A DNA stretch of 64,000 nt from Bactericera cockerelli (Eukaryota > Arthropoda > Insecta > Hemiptera > Triozidae), in the NCBI GenBank assembly GCA_024516035.1, contig CM044958.1:4296574-4360573 (forward strand), given 5' to 3'. Both the position numbers and the translations under genes were made by a program. Under the pieces are notes generated by a model. The model was not told the DNA's origin. It saw only the letters and a program-made list of their open reading frames with translations, and searched no databases. Shown piece after piece: positions 1-16,296 of this stretch (position 1 is the stretch's first letter; every line of letters begins with the position of its first letter).

Positions 1-531
1 TGAAAACGTAAATAAGCTGTCAAACACAGCTTTTTTCTCTTTACAACAGATTTCTGTTCTATTCTCACATTTCTGTTTATACTGATTTATTAAGTTATTA
101 CAAGTAAAATATCTTGTCCATAGATAGGGACTTGGGCATTGTACCCATGACAGAACCCGCGTTTCCTCTCTGGATGTCTTTTGCCTGATCTTCTGCATGA
201 GGAAACTGCGGACTCTAGGTTCTCCTGTTATAGCAGTTATTTTCGTATTATTATTACCCACGTAACAGTGCTATCGAAACAATAGTTTCATGAAACGAGT
301 GAACAATGAAATAAATCCCATGTCCAATGTTTACAGACCTACTTCTCAAAGTTTTCTACGGCAAATTTTCCCGGCATGAGAAAAGTTTTTCACTATTTTC
401 AATTTTATTTTTCTCCCCTCCACATTCGTTAGTTTATTTTGCTTTCATTCAATTTGTGGTCAGTATTGTACATGACGGTTTAATGTTCAATACCTGCTAA
501 TAGAAGTTATTGTTCGCATATTTCATCTGGC
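1..531. other. Upstream region of the MORN4 gene
   Basis: AT-rich sequence before the proposed start codon at 532. I see no repeat family shared with the rest of the window and no clear core promoter element. It should hold the 5' UTR and promoter of the MORN4 gene, but that is inferred from position only. Confidence 0.3.
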
Positions 532-5729
<5,198 letters not shown>

Positions 5730-5754
5730 TTTTCTAAAAATCAAGAACAATGGA

Positions 5755-6070
5755 AATGACTGGAAAGAGCCAGCATCACCAGGGTTCGAATTTTAATGCT
5801 CACCCATCAAATTCCTAACCTCGCTAGACGTTGCTTAATTTCAGACACAGAACGAGAACTGGTGAATTCTACATGCCTTCAATGCTGTCTTCATTTATGT
5901 TTGGTTTTAAAGAAACAACTGGATTTGTGTACTTTAAAATTTATTAGATGCAGCTATCTAATTCAATAAATTTAAATTCCATCTGAGACATAACGAGAAC
6001 TGGTGAATTTAGAGTACCATCGACGTTGGATTCTCGCTGGACGTTGATCTTCAGAGACGAGACCATTTGT
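5755..6070 (-). repeat. 5S-derived SINE fragments
   Basis: Diverged remnants just after the MORN4 stop. GGTTCGAATTTTAATGCTCA, CCTCGCTAGACGTTGCTTAA and GAACTGGTGAATTC match the minus strand of the 5S-derived head. The second piece repeats part of this at about 5990-6060. Confidence 0.55.
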
Positions 6071-6127
6071 ATTTAACGTTGTGTCTATGCTGGATTCTGA
6101 ACAGTTTAGAAACCGTATAATAATAAA

Positions 6128-6325
6128 TAATAATGTTCAGTGGAAGGTAACCACCAGGCGAGGATAATGCTCAAAGCACTTTCTACCACCTAACCCTCAG
6201 AGTCTTATTATTATGTGGTCACAAAATCAAATTAACGAGGAAAAATTCAGGCACTAGATGGGATTCGAACCAACGCTACCTGGATTACCAGACTAGCGCG
6301 TTAACCACTTGACTACTGGTGCACG
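6128..6325 (-). mobile_element. tRNA-derived SINE, family A
   Basis: Full-length reverse copy: AATAATG tail end, CAGTGGAAGGTAACCACCAG body, then GGGATTCGAACCAACGC (B box) and ACCACTTGACTACTGGTGCA (A-box side). Confidence 0.85.
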
Positions 6326-6329
6326 TATA

Positions 6330-6590
6330 CAGGATGTTCCAGGAATGATTGGACGCTAAGATTGTTATTGTATTGTTGTTGAAAGCGACGATAAACAAAA
6401 AAAATCCGTTAAGTACTTTCGGAGATTTGCGCGTTACAAGGAATATTTTTAACAGACCGACAGACGGACACAAAACCAATGTTGCTCAGGAAGTTATGAA
6501 ACATCCAGAAATATGAAGAAAATATTTTTTTTTACAAAAACGAACGCAATACCGATTTCTAATATTAAAAATTTCTCGGAAGTAAATGAA
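6330..6590 (+). repeat. Dispersed repeat family H
   Basis: Shares CAGACGGACACAAAACCAA, ATCCAGAAATATGA, TACAAAAACGAACGCAATAC and TACCGATTTCTAAT with copies at 21545-22015, 49330-49490 and (reverse) 55470-56060. Noncoding; its class is not identified. Confidence 0.6.
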
Positions 6591-6899
6591 AAGAAAAGAA
6601 AGCAATATTATTTATTCAGACTCATTGATAAGGCTTTCTCTGTTTTTATTAGACTTTCAAATTCCGGTTTATGTCTTATTTTATGTAATTTATTCAGAAT
6701 TTTATGCCTGCAATTTCTTTTCCATCGTCGTATTGTTTTTTATTATTCAGAGTGACGTGAGCATGACTCGTTGCGCCATTGATTTTATTTTACGTAATTC
6801 ACAAAATACTTTTACAAACTGCGGGATAGAACAGAGTAAAGGAAGAAGTACATGGATACCTGTATTCTGTTTAATTTTTAAATAAAATTTGATCTGTAC

Positions 6900-7025
6900 C
6901 GTTCCTGAGACAGTTTGTCCGCCTCACCCAGCCTGGATTAGGCCAGTAGCACGAAGGTTCAAATTTGAATGGCCATCCGTCGAAGACCTAAACTGGCTGG
7001 ACGTTGCCGAATTAAAAGTTTAGGG
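6900..7025 (-). repeat. 5S-derived SINE fragment
   Basis: Retains CCTCACCCAGCCTGGATTAG, TTCAAATTTGAATGGCC and GCTGGACGTTGCC on the minus strand. Both ends are degraded. Confidence 0.6.
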
Positions 7026-7134
7026 TCTGATTATAAATAGGCTCACAACGATGCAGAGACAGACTGTCTATGTTCAGACTTGAGGGATGTTCTGGTTTGT
7101 CTTTGATGTAATTCCATTTATAATTTGGCCCTTA

Positions 7135-7469
7135 AGGTAGGATCACACTATATGGCATAGATGCCATACTTTCTATGGCGAGAGAAAAAAAAACGAATGG
7201 CACATATAATATATGGCACTCACACGATGCCATATAATGTGGCAAAAAACTCTATGGCATTGTATGACTTCCCTTTTACCATAGACAAGCCTGCCAGTCG
7301 TCACCATATCATATTGTAGACCATGTGTGTGATGAAGCACTCACACGAATGCCATAAATGCCATAGACCCAAATAGTTCTATGGTCATGTAAACAAAGAC
7401 CGATCACACGCTATGGCAAGGGAGATTCCCATATTCTATGTCGCTCTGCCATATCGTGTGATCCTAGCT
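7135..7469. mobile_element. PIF/Harbinger-like MITE
   Basis: Termini AGGTAGGATCACAC and GTGTGATCCTAGCT are inverted copies with one mismatch. They are flanked on both sides by TTA (7132-7134 and 7470-7472), the target duplication typical of PIF/Harbinger. The interior is rich in TATGGCA/TGCCATA motifs in both directions. No coding capacity. Confidence 0.8.
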
Positions 7470-7477
7470 TTAGTTTG

Positions 7478-7712
7478 CCTTTTTTATTTTTGATTTAACG
7501 TCGCTTTCAAATGCATTGTCATATCACGACGGGGTGTTACCCTCCATTCACAGGAAACTCACAAACCGGCTACGCACATTAGCCTGAGCTAGGCCATAGC
7601 CTGAGCCTGAGCTATGCCGGAATGCCAGCATCACGAAGTCTTCACTCCGCTGGATGTTGCTTAACTTCGCTGATCCTACAAGACCCGGTGCATTCAAAGC
7701 GTCATCGAAGCT
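7478..7712 (-). mobile_element. 5S-derived SINE (family E)
   Basis: Minus-strand copy: TTTAACGTCGCTTTCAA at the 3' end, the body ACGACGGGGTGTTACCCTCC, and a diverged 5S-like head with GCTTAACTTCGCTGATCCTA and CCGGTGCATTCAAAG. It lies 5 bp from the right target duplication of the Harbinger-like MITE. Confidence 0.8.
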
Positions 7713-7732
7713 GACTTTCTGACTTTGCAATA

Positions 7733-7802
7733 CTTCGTAACAGGAAATTTTACATCCGTGTTGAGCACACGAAAGAAAGAGGAAATTTTAAATGAAATAT
7801 AT
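7733..7802 (+). pseudogene. C-terminal remnant of a transposon ORF
   Basis: The reading frame contains GNFTSVLSTRKKEEILNEIY and then a stop. It resembles the end of the better-preserved remnant at 42650-42836 (QRGNVASVMSTLKKEDV). Its transposon class is not certain. Confidence 0.5.
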
Positions 7803-8396
7803 TATTATATCAATTGAAAAAAAAAAAAAAAAAAAATACCTTGTAAGTATTAAACTCATTGTTCGTAACCTATTTATTATTATGAAGGTAAAAAAATGTG
7901 TATGGCTTCATCATGGTCAAGGCTTCTCTTTACAAATTTCGCTTCCACGTTTTTTCCCCCTTCCTTTTTCTATGTTTTCGGAAAATTGAAACAAAGCGTT
8001 TGTTCTACACGCCGATATTACTTCCGAGAATTTTTTTTTTGTTGCTGAAAAAGAAAGTGGCATTTAAGAAAACTGAACTCAGAGAAGTCAGAGGGGAGGG
8101 GAGGGAAGGGCAGAAGGGAGATGGATATTTCGAGAACCTTTTCTCCAAAAGAGAGAGAGCTAAAATTTAATTTGAAGACCATTAGTACGAGGCGGTGTAA
8201 TTTTAAGGAGGTTTCCTAGGTTTTTATTACAGGGAATACAATCTAATGGATTGTAGTCGGGCCTCTAAAATGAAAGACAGTCACTAGCAAAAAAAAAAAT
8301 TCAAATTTTTAGAAAAAGCTCTTGTTACAGCATCATTATGCGGGTAGGTAGTATTCGGAGTTTGAAAAGATGGAGCTTGTAATTATTTTCAATATC

Positions 8397-8550
8397 CGAC
8401 CTCAGTAGCTTGCTCGATAAGGCGGCGAAATTGTGACCTGGAGGTCGGTGGTTCAAGTCCCGATTTCTGCGTTAATTTAGTAAAGCGAGTTTGAGAAGAA
8501 GTGATGATTTGAGAAGTAGTGGTGAGCACAAATATGATAACATAATTATT
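8397..8550 (+). mobile_element. tRNA-derived SINE, family C
   Basis: GACCTCAGTAGCTTGCTCGA leads to the A-box region and AGGTCGGTGGTTCAAGTCCC holds the B box. The tail has TTTAGTAAAGCGAGTTTGAG and ACAAATATGATAAC, as in the copies at 22925, 27412 and 61295. Confidence 0.85.
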
Positions 8551-8689
8551 TTTCATGAATTTTTTTGTCTGTTAGCGTGACAACTGTTACCGAAACATCT
8601 TCATATTTTTCTCTCTTCGGATAATATACATAATTTATGCATTTTCTCTAAAATCGGTCTTATCGGAAGAGCTTATCAAAAGACAAGAC

Positions 8690-9030
8690 GAACGTCACTG
8701 GCACGTTGAGTACATCATTTAATTCAAACCCTCATGATGCTGGCTATTTCCGGCACCACTCAGGCGGGGTGATGTTAATTTCAGTGGCTGGTTTTGAGTT
8801 TCCATTGAATGGAGGATTAAACCCCCGTCGTGATATGACCATGCAGTTGAAAGCGACGTTAACACTTAGACGACCGGGTGTACCACCGGTGGTACACGCA
8901 CGTTCGTACGGAATGGACCGGGTGTACCACCGGTGGTACACAATGTCGGAGAGCCGTATTATCGCCGGTCCCACAAGAGAATTCACGAAAAACCATGCCG
9001 GTCGTCTAAGTGTTAAACCAAAAGAAGACA
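8690..9030 (+). mobile_element. 5S-derived SINE with a nested MITE
   Basis: The head has lost its middle (GAACGTCACTGGCACGTTGA then CCCTCATGATGCTGGCT). The body and 3' end are recognisable up to GAAAGCGACGTTAA. A TTAA-type MITE splits the 3' end and the SINE sequence resumes with TTAAACC at 9013. Confidence 0.75.
8863..9012. mobile_element. piggyBac-like MITE (TTAA target), 150 bp
   Basis: Terminal inverted repeats CACTTAGACGACCGG and CCGGTCGTCTAAGTG are perfect and flanked by TTAA on both sides (8859-8862, 9013-9016). Inside are two copies of the 20-bp palindrome GTGTACCACCGGTGGTACAC (8878-8897 and 8922-8941). Confidence 0.85.
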
Positions 9031-9339
9031 AGATTTTCTATGAGCGGCCATAATTCCAAAAAGTTGGATCATATTTATTTTGTGTTGTAATAAAGGGTCA
9101 TTTAAATTTAAAATTGTAATAAAGTTTCCTTTTTTTAACCTTAGTTTTAGGTACTGTTTTATTTTACTAGACCTAAGTTTTATTTTATATTAGAATAAGA
9201 TAGGGAAATTGTGAAAAATGGGTAGTTCCCGTTAATTAATTTAAAATTAAAAAAAAAAAAATTAAAAAAAATTCATAGCAAACATTTGTAATAAGGAGTG
9301 TAAAATGATGTGTGGTGTGGTATCATGGTATGGTGTGGT

Positions 9340-9695
9340 GTGGTGGGGTAGACGCTAGGCCGCACTGTGGAAAGTGCGGCTGTTGGTATCTAGTGAGAAG
9401 TTGGAGGGGGGGGGTCTGTCGTGTGGTGTGGGGGGGGTAGACGCTAGGCCGCACTGTGGAAAGTGCGGCTGTTGGTATCTAGCGAGAAGTTGGAGGGGGT
9501 TGTCTGCGGTGTGGTGTGGGGGGGTAGACACTAGGCCGCACTGTGGAAAGTGCGGCTGTTGGTATCTAGCGAGAAGTTGGGAGGGGGGGGGGGGTGTCTG
9601 CCGTGTGGTGTGGTGAAGTAGACGCTAGGCCGCACTGTGGAAAGTGCGGCTGTTGGTATCTAGCGAGAAGTTGGAGGGGGTGTCTGTCGTGTGTT
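9340..9695 (+). repeat. 87-94-bp tandem array, 4 units, with hairpin core
   Basis: Units contain GTAGACGCTAGG, the perfect hairpin CCGCACT-GTGGAA-AGTGCGG, then GTTGGTATCTAGCGAGAAGT and a G-run of variable length. Unit length varies through the G-run and a TGTGG tract. No coding function is apparent. Confidence 0.9.
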
Positions 9696-9889
9696 CCGGT
9701 CAAAGGTCAATGTCCGACCGGTCTTGTAGATCTTCGGGTTCGATTCGCTCCCTGGTCCATTGGTTTGTTTCTGGATTGCCCGCCAGTAGACGGTCTGAAC
9801 CGCTGTTCTGCCGGCTACCAGTCTGCTCGAGCTACCGATGATCATATTGACTTGTTGGTGAGTCTGCGAACAGAGAGAGATAAGAGTAA

Positions 9890-10035
9890 TAATAGTATCG
9901 CCTTATTTATACTACCCGATTAGGACTATTAAGTCCCATTATTCCATCAGTAAGCCCAAGACATATTATTATGTGGTAAAAATCCCAAATGGGAGGATAA
10001 CTTGTCCTGTCCCGGCTGGGTTTCGTTCCGCAACA
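9890..10035 (-). mobile_element. tRNA-derived SINE, family B, 5' truncated
   Basis: Reverse copy with ATCGCCTTATTTATACTACC, CATATTATTATGTGGTAAAA and GTCCCGGCTGGGTTTCG. It stops within the head. Confidence 0.75.
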
Positions 10036-10460
10036 TGTCCTGAATTTCTTTTCATCAAGCCGTAAAAAATGTGTCAAAACGAACCAACCTCAACCAAACA
10101 TCAAATTACATGGGAGATTCGATGCAGTGCAGTGTTATTCGATGCAGTGCAGTGTTATTCGATGCAGTGTTTCACCCTGTATGAGAACCTAAAAAATTCA
10201 AAACCTCATATTTGAAATTTTAACAAATAGGAGGTTTCGTCCGTAAGCAACGTTTTTTCAGTCTCTGTTATTGTAAAGACAGACTCATGAGATTTGATCA
10301 CAAAAAACTCCCAGGCTTTTCTTCTTTTTTGATTGTTTAAAAATTGCTGGTGGGGGGGATTTAACCCCCTTATTCCCCTCTGACCTAACCGTACGCTTGT
10401 GACAGAGTTTTTTCATCATATTCAACCCTACATTGGGTATAGCTGTTAGGTATAGCTAAC
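10036..10460. other. No recognised feature apart from a 21-bp repeat
   Basis: A 21-bp unit, TTCGATGCAGTGCAGTGTTA, is repeated 2.7 times at about 10117-10167. The rest resembles no other family here. Confidence 0.5.
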
Positions 10461-11300
10461 TAACAGCTATATATCCATTCTTCGGTTGATAATATCAATA
10501 ATGCCATTCAAATGTTGAACAATGACCTTCAACAATTACATCATTGGACTATAACTCATGGTATTTTACCAAATCCTAAAAAATTTCAATGTATCATAAT
10601 AGGATCCTCTCCTCTTCTAGATAGGTTATCAAGAGTCACAGTCCATCCCATCAGTTTCAACTCCACTACTATTCCTTTTTCTGACACAGTTAAAAACTTG
10701 GGCCTTCTCTTTGATTCGAATCTTTCATGGAATTCACAAGTTATTAATGTTGGGAAAAGAGTCTTCAGAAAATTCCATTCTTTAAATCGCATGAAAAAGT
10801 TTTTACCTCTAAAGACAAAAAAACTTTTAAGCACGTCTCTCATGTTCCCAACTATAGAGTACGGAGGAATAGTTTTTAGCAATATGAATGGATTAAACAT
10901 GAATAAACTTCAGACTTACCAAAATGCTTGCATTCGTTATATCTTCGGGTTAAGAAAATATGACCATGTTTCTAACCTAAGAAGATCGCTGACGTGGTTG
11001 ACTATTACGAGAAGACTGGAGCATCAGACATTATGTCTTTTGTGGAAAATCATGAACGAAGAAACAACACCTTCATACTTACACTCCACATTTCAACCTC
11101 TGCAAAGTTTTCATTCACACAATACACGTTCACAACACCTCCTCAACATTCCACTTCATCGCACAGACTTCATGAGTAAAAGTTTCACTGTAAATGCTGC
11201 CAGATTGTGGAATCAGCTTCCAGAGGAACTCAGAGTCTTGGAAAGTCGTACGTTATTTAAGATGAAATCAAAGGAATACATTTTTGCATTGGATCAGTGA
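10461..11300 (+). pseudogene. Non-LTR retrotransposon reverse transcriptase, 3' part
   Basis: An open frame of about 280 residues corresponds to the thumb and C-terminal region that follows the catalytic palm in Jockey/CR1-like ORF2 proteins. It has the segment VKNLGLLFDSNLSW, then LYIHSS upstream, TIEYGGIVFS, NACIRYIFGL, HNTRS and RLWNQLPEELR, the order seen at the end of such proteins. The catalytic ADD box itself would lie just upstream of 10461, where only a degraded remnant with a stop is seen, so the copy is 5' truncated and cannot move alone. Its 3' UTR continues to about 11680. Clade assignment is tentative. Confidence 0.88.
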
Positions 11301-11682
11301 TATTGTATATATGTTGTATATTGTATATTTTGTATAATTGTGTAGCCCTCCTTTTTTTTTTTTTTTTTTTTTTTTCTTCTTCCCCCTTTTTTTTAATCCC
11401 CCCCCCCCCTTTAACCCATATTTTATTTTATTTTTCTTCTTTTATGTATATAGTTTATTTTGTTTTTCTTCTTCTATTTTTTTTTGTAACTTAAATTGTC
11501 TTCTTTTTTTTCTCTCTTTTATCTTTTTTTTATCAAGAGGAAGAGAATGCCGTTGGCATTAGCACCGCCCTTGATCAAGTTTTGTTTTCTTAATTTTATT
11601 ATCTATGTATGTATATATTCTATGTCATTATTTTGTAAATAAAACTTGATTGAACTTGTTTAATAATAATAATAATAATATC
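11301..11682 (+). mobile_element. 3' UTR and tail of the 10.5-kb retrotransposon
   Basis: Poly-T and C runs, then GCCGTTGGCATTAGCACCGC (a stem-like motif near the 3' end) and AATAAAACTTGATTG. The tail is (AAT)n at about 11662-11682. A short microsatellite tail instead of poly-A fits many Jockey/CR1-type elements. Confidence 0.75.
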
Positions 11683-11689
11683 CAACTTG

Positions 11690-11734
11690 GAAATTGAAAA
11701 AGAAATAGAGAAAGAGAAAGAAAGAGAGAGAGAA

Positions 11735-11804
<70 letters not shown>

Positions 11805-11842
11805 GGAGAAAAAGAAAGAGAAAGAAAGAGAGAGAGAAAGAC
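11690..11842 (+). repeat. GA-rich microsatellite
   Basis: Imperfect (GA)n with A-containing interruptions, directly after the retrotransposon tail. It opens a run of Glu/Arg/Lys codons on one strand and Ser/Leu on the other, neither of them genes. Confidence 0.95.
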
Positions 11843-12239
11843 CTTTTTCATTATCCTCTGTTGAAAACTCCTGGAGGACGTAATCAGCATTGTTGCAAAA
11901 GTAGAAACTCTGCTGATTATTTTTGCGACAGACAAGGATGATGAAATGTTTGGCATGCCCTCTTTTTTGAGGCCTTGTAATTGTCGTATACAGAGGGTAA
12001 CTGTACAGGTTTTCTTGTAACCAGGGTGTAAAGTTACTTACTTACTTACTGGCGGGGCTTATCAAACCAAAGTCGGTCCATTGCTTGACCAATTTGCCTC
12101 TTCCATTGGATTCTCTCATCATAGCTACTGAGATTTATACTGGCTTTACATCTGCCCATCTAACTGTTGGCCTGCCTCTTGGCTTTTCCTGATGATAGTG
12201 AATTGTAATTGGAGGGCTGCATACCATCTGAAGACCACT

Positions 12240-12475
12240 TATCAGTGATATGATGCTAAAAAGTTCATTTTCAGAAAATACGTTTCTTATGTCTGGTCAT
12301 TCCACTGAATCTCCGACACCGATTTTCTTCAACTTTGATTTATATGGAAGAATACCTTTTTTGCTACATTTTAGAGGGTACAAAAAGTTCTGTATCGCCA
12401 AGGACCTTATTTTTTGATGTTTTTGTCTAAAATTTTGGATTTCCTTAAATATGAGAGCTAAATCATAATTAATTA
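12240..12475 (+). repeat. Family H fragment
   Basis: Shares CCGATTTTCTTCAA, GTACAAAAAGTTCTGTAT and AAATTTTGGATTTCC with the copy at 21640-21840. Confidence 0.5.
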
Positions 12476-12756
12476 TAAAATTATTATAAAAGTCCTATGC
12501 ATAACGCTAATACGCATATACATACACAATTTTATCAGTAGTGGGTGCACCGTCCACGAGATATAAACGTAGTTTTAGAAAGTAGAGCTGAAACATTTTG
12601 GCATATCTAGGGGACTCTTTTTACACGCATTTACTTCGAGTTATTCAAGGGCTGAAGAAAATCTCTCGAGTTACCGGAATTTCAAGTTAGCGAGATTCCA
12701 CTTTTTTACAACATACTGCAAGATAAGGATGTGTTTCGGGAATTATTTTCGAAACG

Positions 12757-12880
12757 AGGACAGGTCGCTAGCTTTCTCTACCTGGAATTTGGTGGTTCAA
12801 TTCTCAAATTCAGCAAAGATTTAGTAGAGCGAGTTTGAGTAGTTGTGATTTCACGAAAGTAATTAATACAAATTCATAAT
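12757..12880 (+). mobile_element. Family C SINE fragment
   Basis: Degraded head, then TTTAGTAGAGCGAGTTTGAG and AGTTGTGATTTCACGAAAG from the tail. A second fragment lies at 13825-13940 with GTCTGTGGTTCAAGTCCC and GTGAGTTTGAATAATTGTG. Confidence 0.6.
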
Positions 12881-14559
12881 AAAAAAAAAAACAAAAAGAC
12901 AATAATATTTTAAAAAAAGAAGTTAATGACTGGCTGAGAGAGTTATAATTTTCAAGTTTCCAAAAATTTACTATTTATTTAAATTTATATTTTTTAGTTT
13001 TCTTATTGTTAAAAGTAATTAAATATGTAGAAACATTTTTTTGTACATTGTTTACCTACTATACTACTATTTTAAGAAATGAAACTACCCCACAGAAGAA
13101 GAGGACTGTAACCCTTTAGTGTGGGGTAGTCGCATAAATATATGTTACATTGTTACCTATTATGTACAGTTATTCATTCAAATATATTACAAATTACGAA
13201 TATGATAACAAACTTTTTTTATCTATGAACTTATCCTTACCTGTCTGAGAAGACGTTGTCCCACGGGAGCTAAGATGTAAACCGGTACTTCTGATCAAAC
13301 ACAGACACCTCCCCGCTTCCAAACTATTCTCAATGATTATTTTCAAGTTGACAGAGACTATTCTGGGCCATGCCTTTGGTTGGTTGAGTTCCACTATTGG
13401 ACGCTCCTAGACATGCTGTCTCGTTAACACTGAGGTGAGTACTGGCGTCGCTGTCAATCGGTCAACTGATAAGACAAGACTCGTTGCATTTGTTTTTATA
13501 CGAAGACGACGACTTTTTTTTTAACAAAGGGTCACTTGATCAGTCCAGTGAGCACGGTTCCCTTCCTGGGTAAATATATTTGATTTTTTTTTATTTATTG
13601 ATATTAGAAATGGAGGCAGCAAATAACAAATGTTTACATACAGGTTATAAAACGTATACAGGGTGGTCACAGAAAATGCTTTACTGAGAGGTACTTTACA
13701 TTTTCAGACCGTGAACTTGTAGATAGATAGATAAAAAATAATTGTATTTATTTTTAAACAAAAAATATTACAATGGTTGGCACAAAAATACATGGTAACT
13801 TGAAACAAAAATCTGTAAAATATTAGCAGACCGTGAACTTGTAACCTGAAAGTCTGTGGTTCAAGTCCCAAGTCAAGCCAATACTTTTAGTAAAGTGAGT
13901 TTGAATAATTGTGATATCACCTTGTGATTAAAAAAAAGACAATCGAGACATTCCTCCTATGAATACCCTAGCCACAGAAAAATAAAAAATATTTTGCTGT
14001 GGCTAGGGTAGGGCCTTAAAGACCATACATCTCTTCAATAGTTTCTAACAAGTCTCTTTAATTTTTTTTTAAATTGCCAGGAATGGTTTTGTGTAAAATT
14101 CAAAAAGTATCATAGGATCTGTCCCAAAAAAATTTACAATGATAAACTCTTTTATTACGATAAACTCTTTCGAACAACAACAAACAAATCCACTGTCTAA
14201 CACGTACAATTCAACAAGCTTTTACAGGGAAACTAATAATATACCATGGAAACCCTCATAATGAATTCTTTCGAGCAAAAAAAAAAAAAAAAAAAAATGC
14301 AAGTGACCCACTGTGCCAGACACACTGAATATTTGGAAGAGTCCTGAACACATGACCCATACTCCATACTCCACAGGTCAGCTATTAACAGTAACCAAAC
14401 TATAACATCTGACCAATCATTATTATCATTTTCATAATCTATTGTTATTCTTATAATTATCATTTTCATAATCTATTGTTATTCTTATAATTATTATTTT
14501 CATAATCTATAATTATTATTATTATCATTTCCATAATCAATTGTTATTGCTATTATAAT

Positions 14560-14740
14560 CATTTCCATAATTTGTCTTCTTCTTCTTTTACTCTGTCTTA
14601 TCCCACTTGAGCAGGGTCGACGTTGTTCAACCTCATAGCTGAGGTTGGTTGGTTTTGGCACATTTTTTTTACGACTGGATGCCCTTCTTAACGCCAACAA
14701 TTCTATTTGATTTAACGTCCTGGATTAGGACGTTATTATC
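14560..14740 (+). repeat. Dispersed repeat family J
   Basis: Contains TGAGGTTGGTTGGTTTTGGC, GACTGGATGCCCTTCTTAAC and TTTGATTTAACG, also found at 50095-50200. It is probably part of an old retroposon, of undetermined class. Confidence 0.5.
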
Positions 14741-14855
14741 ATTTCCATAATCTATTATTATTATTATTATAATTCGGAAAGTATAATATTTATGTAAAAG
14801 CAATAGTTATGCAACGGTGCAATAATTCATGCGTGTTACGTCAGCGCCATCAGCT

Positions 14856-14857
14856 TT

Positions 14858-14893
<36 letters not shown>

Positions 14894-15272
14894 GAGAGAG
14901 AGATAGAGAGAGAGAGGGAGAGAGAGAAAGGGAGAGAGAGGGAGAGAGAGAAAGAGAGGGATGGAGAGAGAGAGAGAGAGTTGAATTGAATTGAAAATAT
15001 TGCTTTATTAGTACAATAATAATCTATAAATGATATAATTACGAGTATGTACATCTCCCAAGATAATGCAACCATATGGGAAGGGAGGGAGAGAGAGGGA
15101 AAGAGATAGAGAGGGAGAGAGAGGGATAGAGGAGGAGAGAGAGGGAGAGAGGGAGAGAGGGAGGGAGAGAGAGGGAGGGAGAGAGATAGAGGAAGAGAGA
15201 GGAAGAGAGAGAACGAGAGAGGGAGATGTTGAATAACTATAACTACTGAGAGAGAGCGAGAGAGAAAGAGAC
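14856..15272 (+). repeat. GA-rich microsatellite in two blocks
   Basis: Blocks at 14856-14980 and 15075-15270, both (GA)n with GGGA interruptions, separated by about 90 bp of AT-rich sequence. Confidence 0.95.
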
Positions 15273-15499
15273 TGAATGCATCATGTTGTGCTTTATTAAC
15301 AAGGTGGATGAAATGCAATTAAATTTGTAAACATTGCACAATCAAATCATCAGAAATGAACTGAAGTGAACTTTGCTGATGAGAAAACAGATGAGTGTTT
15401 GAGTCATTTTTCCATTAGGTACTCATTTACCCTGTGAAATTAGAAATGTGACACGAGTATTAACTTGCATATATTGTGAATAATTATTATTATTACTTA

Positions 15500-15665
15500 T
15501 TTATTTACACTTTATTAATAAGGACATATATATACAACTCAGATAATTTTACAAATTAATATACAATATGAGAAGAAGTAAAAAGAGGAAAAAAAATAAA
15601 TATAATATACATATGTCCCAACTAAAGGGCGGGGTTATTGCCTTTGACAATATCTTCCATCCAAC
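15500..15665 (-). mobile_element. Family R retrotransposon 3' end
   Basis: Reverse copy: a TTTATTAATAAGGACATATA tail side, then GTCCCAACTAAAGGGCGGGG and TATCTTCCATCCAACC. Confidence 0.7.
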
Positions 15666-16005
15666 CTTTTATACCGAGCATACCTATCTACATATATTAT
15701 GTAGGTAGGTATGTTGCTGAAGAACCAATTTTTGAGAAAAATCCATAGATTATTGTTCCGAATTTCAATATTCCCATTCTAACATTTTCTAAATGTCATT
15801 TACTATTCCTAGTGGCTGTATGGAATTGCCTTGCCAACCAATGCCAAAAAAAATAAAAAATGAATAAATAAATAAATAAATAATAATACTATTCACAGCC
15901 ATGTGAGTGAATAATAATAATAATAATATCACCTTTCTAAACATTTTAATACTGTCCGACGGACTAATGAAATGAGTGCTATTATTCCAGCAGTAAACCC
16001 AAGCA

Positions 16006-16296
16006 TGGGCGCAGCCAGGATTTTGGCTAGGAGGGGGCAGCTGGTGAGGAAAATTAATAATAATAAAAAAAAGTTTGTGCTATTTGTGCTTATCACTTTC
16101 GTGATATCACAACTACTCAAACTCGCTTTACTAAATCTACGCTGAAACCGGGACTTGAACCACCGATCACCAGTTACAAGTCCGCCGCCTTATCGATCAA
16201 ACTACTGAGGACTGAGGTCGGTATCAATAATACCTAGTGCTGCATACTCCCTGGAATTTTCTAAAGGGGCAGCTGCCCCACACCTGGCTACGCCCA
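16006..16296. mobile_element. MITE with TGGGCGYAGCCAGG termini, carrying a SINE
   Basis: Ends TGGGCGCAGCCAGG and CCTGGCTACGCCCA are inverted with one mismatch, with further inner pairing around GGGGCAGCTG. The flanks show a 9-10 bp duplication (TAAACYCAAG, one mismatch). The interior holds a family C SINE. Confidence 0.75.
16078..16222 (-). mobile_element. Family C SINE nested in the 16-kb MITE
   Basis: Reverse copy with CACTTTCGTGATATCACAAC, ACTCAAACTCGCTTTACTAA, GGGACTTGAACCACCGA and GATCAAACTACTGAGGACTG. Confidence 0.8.

Noticed and set aside
13655..13690. Another Tc1/mariner MITE (CAGGGTGGTCACAGAAAATG)
   Set aside because: Only one end is visible and no matching inverted end was found nearby.
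11690..15320. Ser/Leu-rich and Glu/Arg-rich proteins
   Set aside because: GA microsatellites only.
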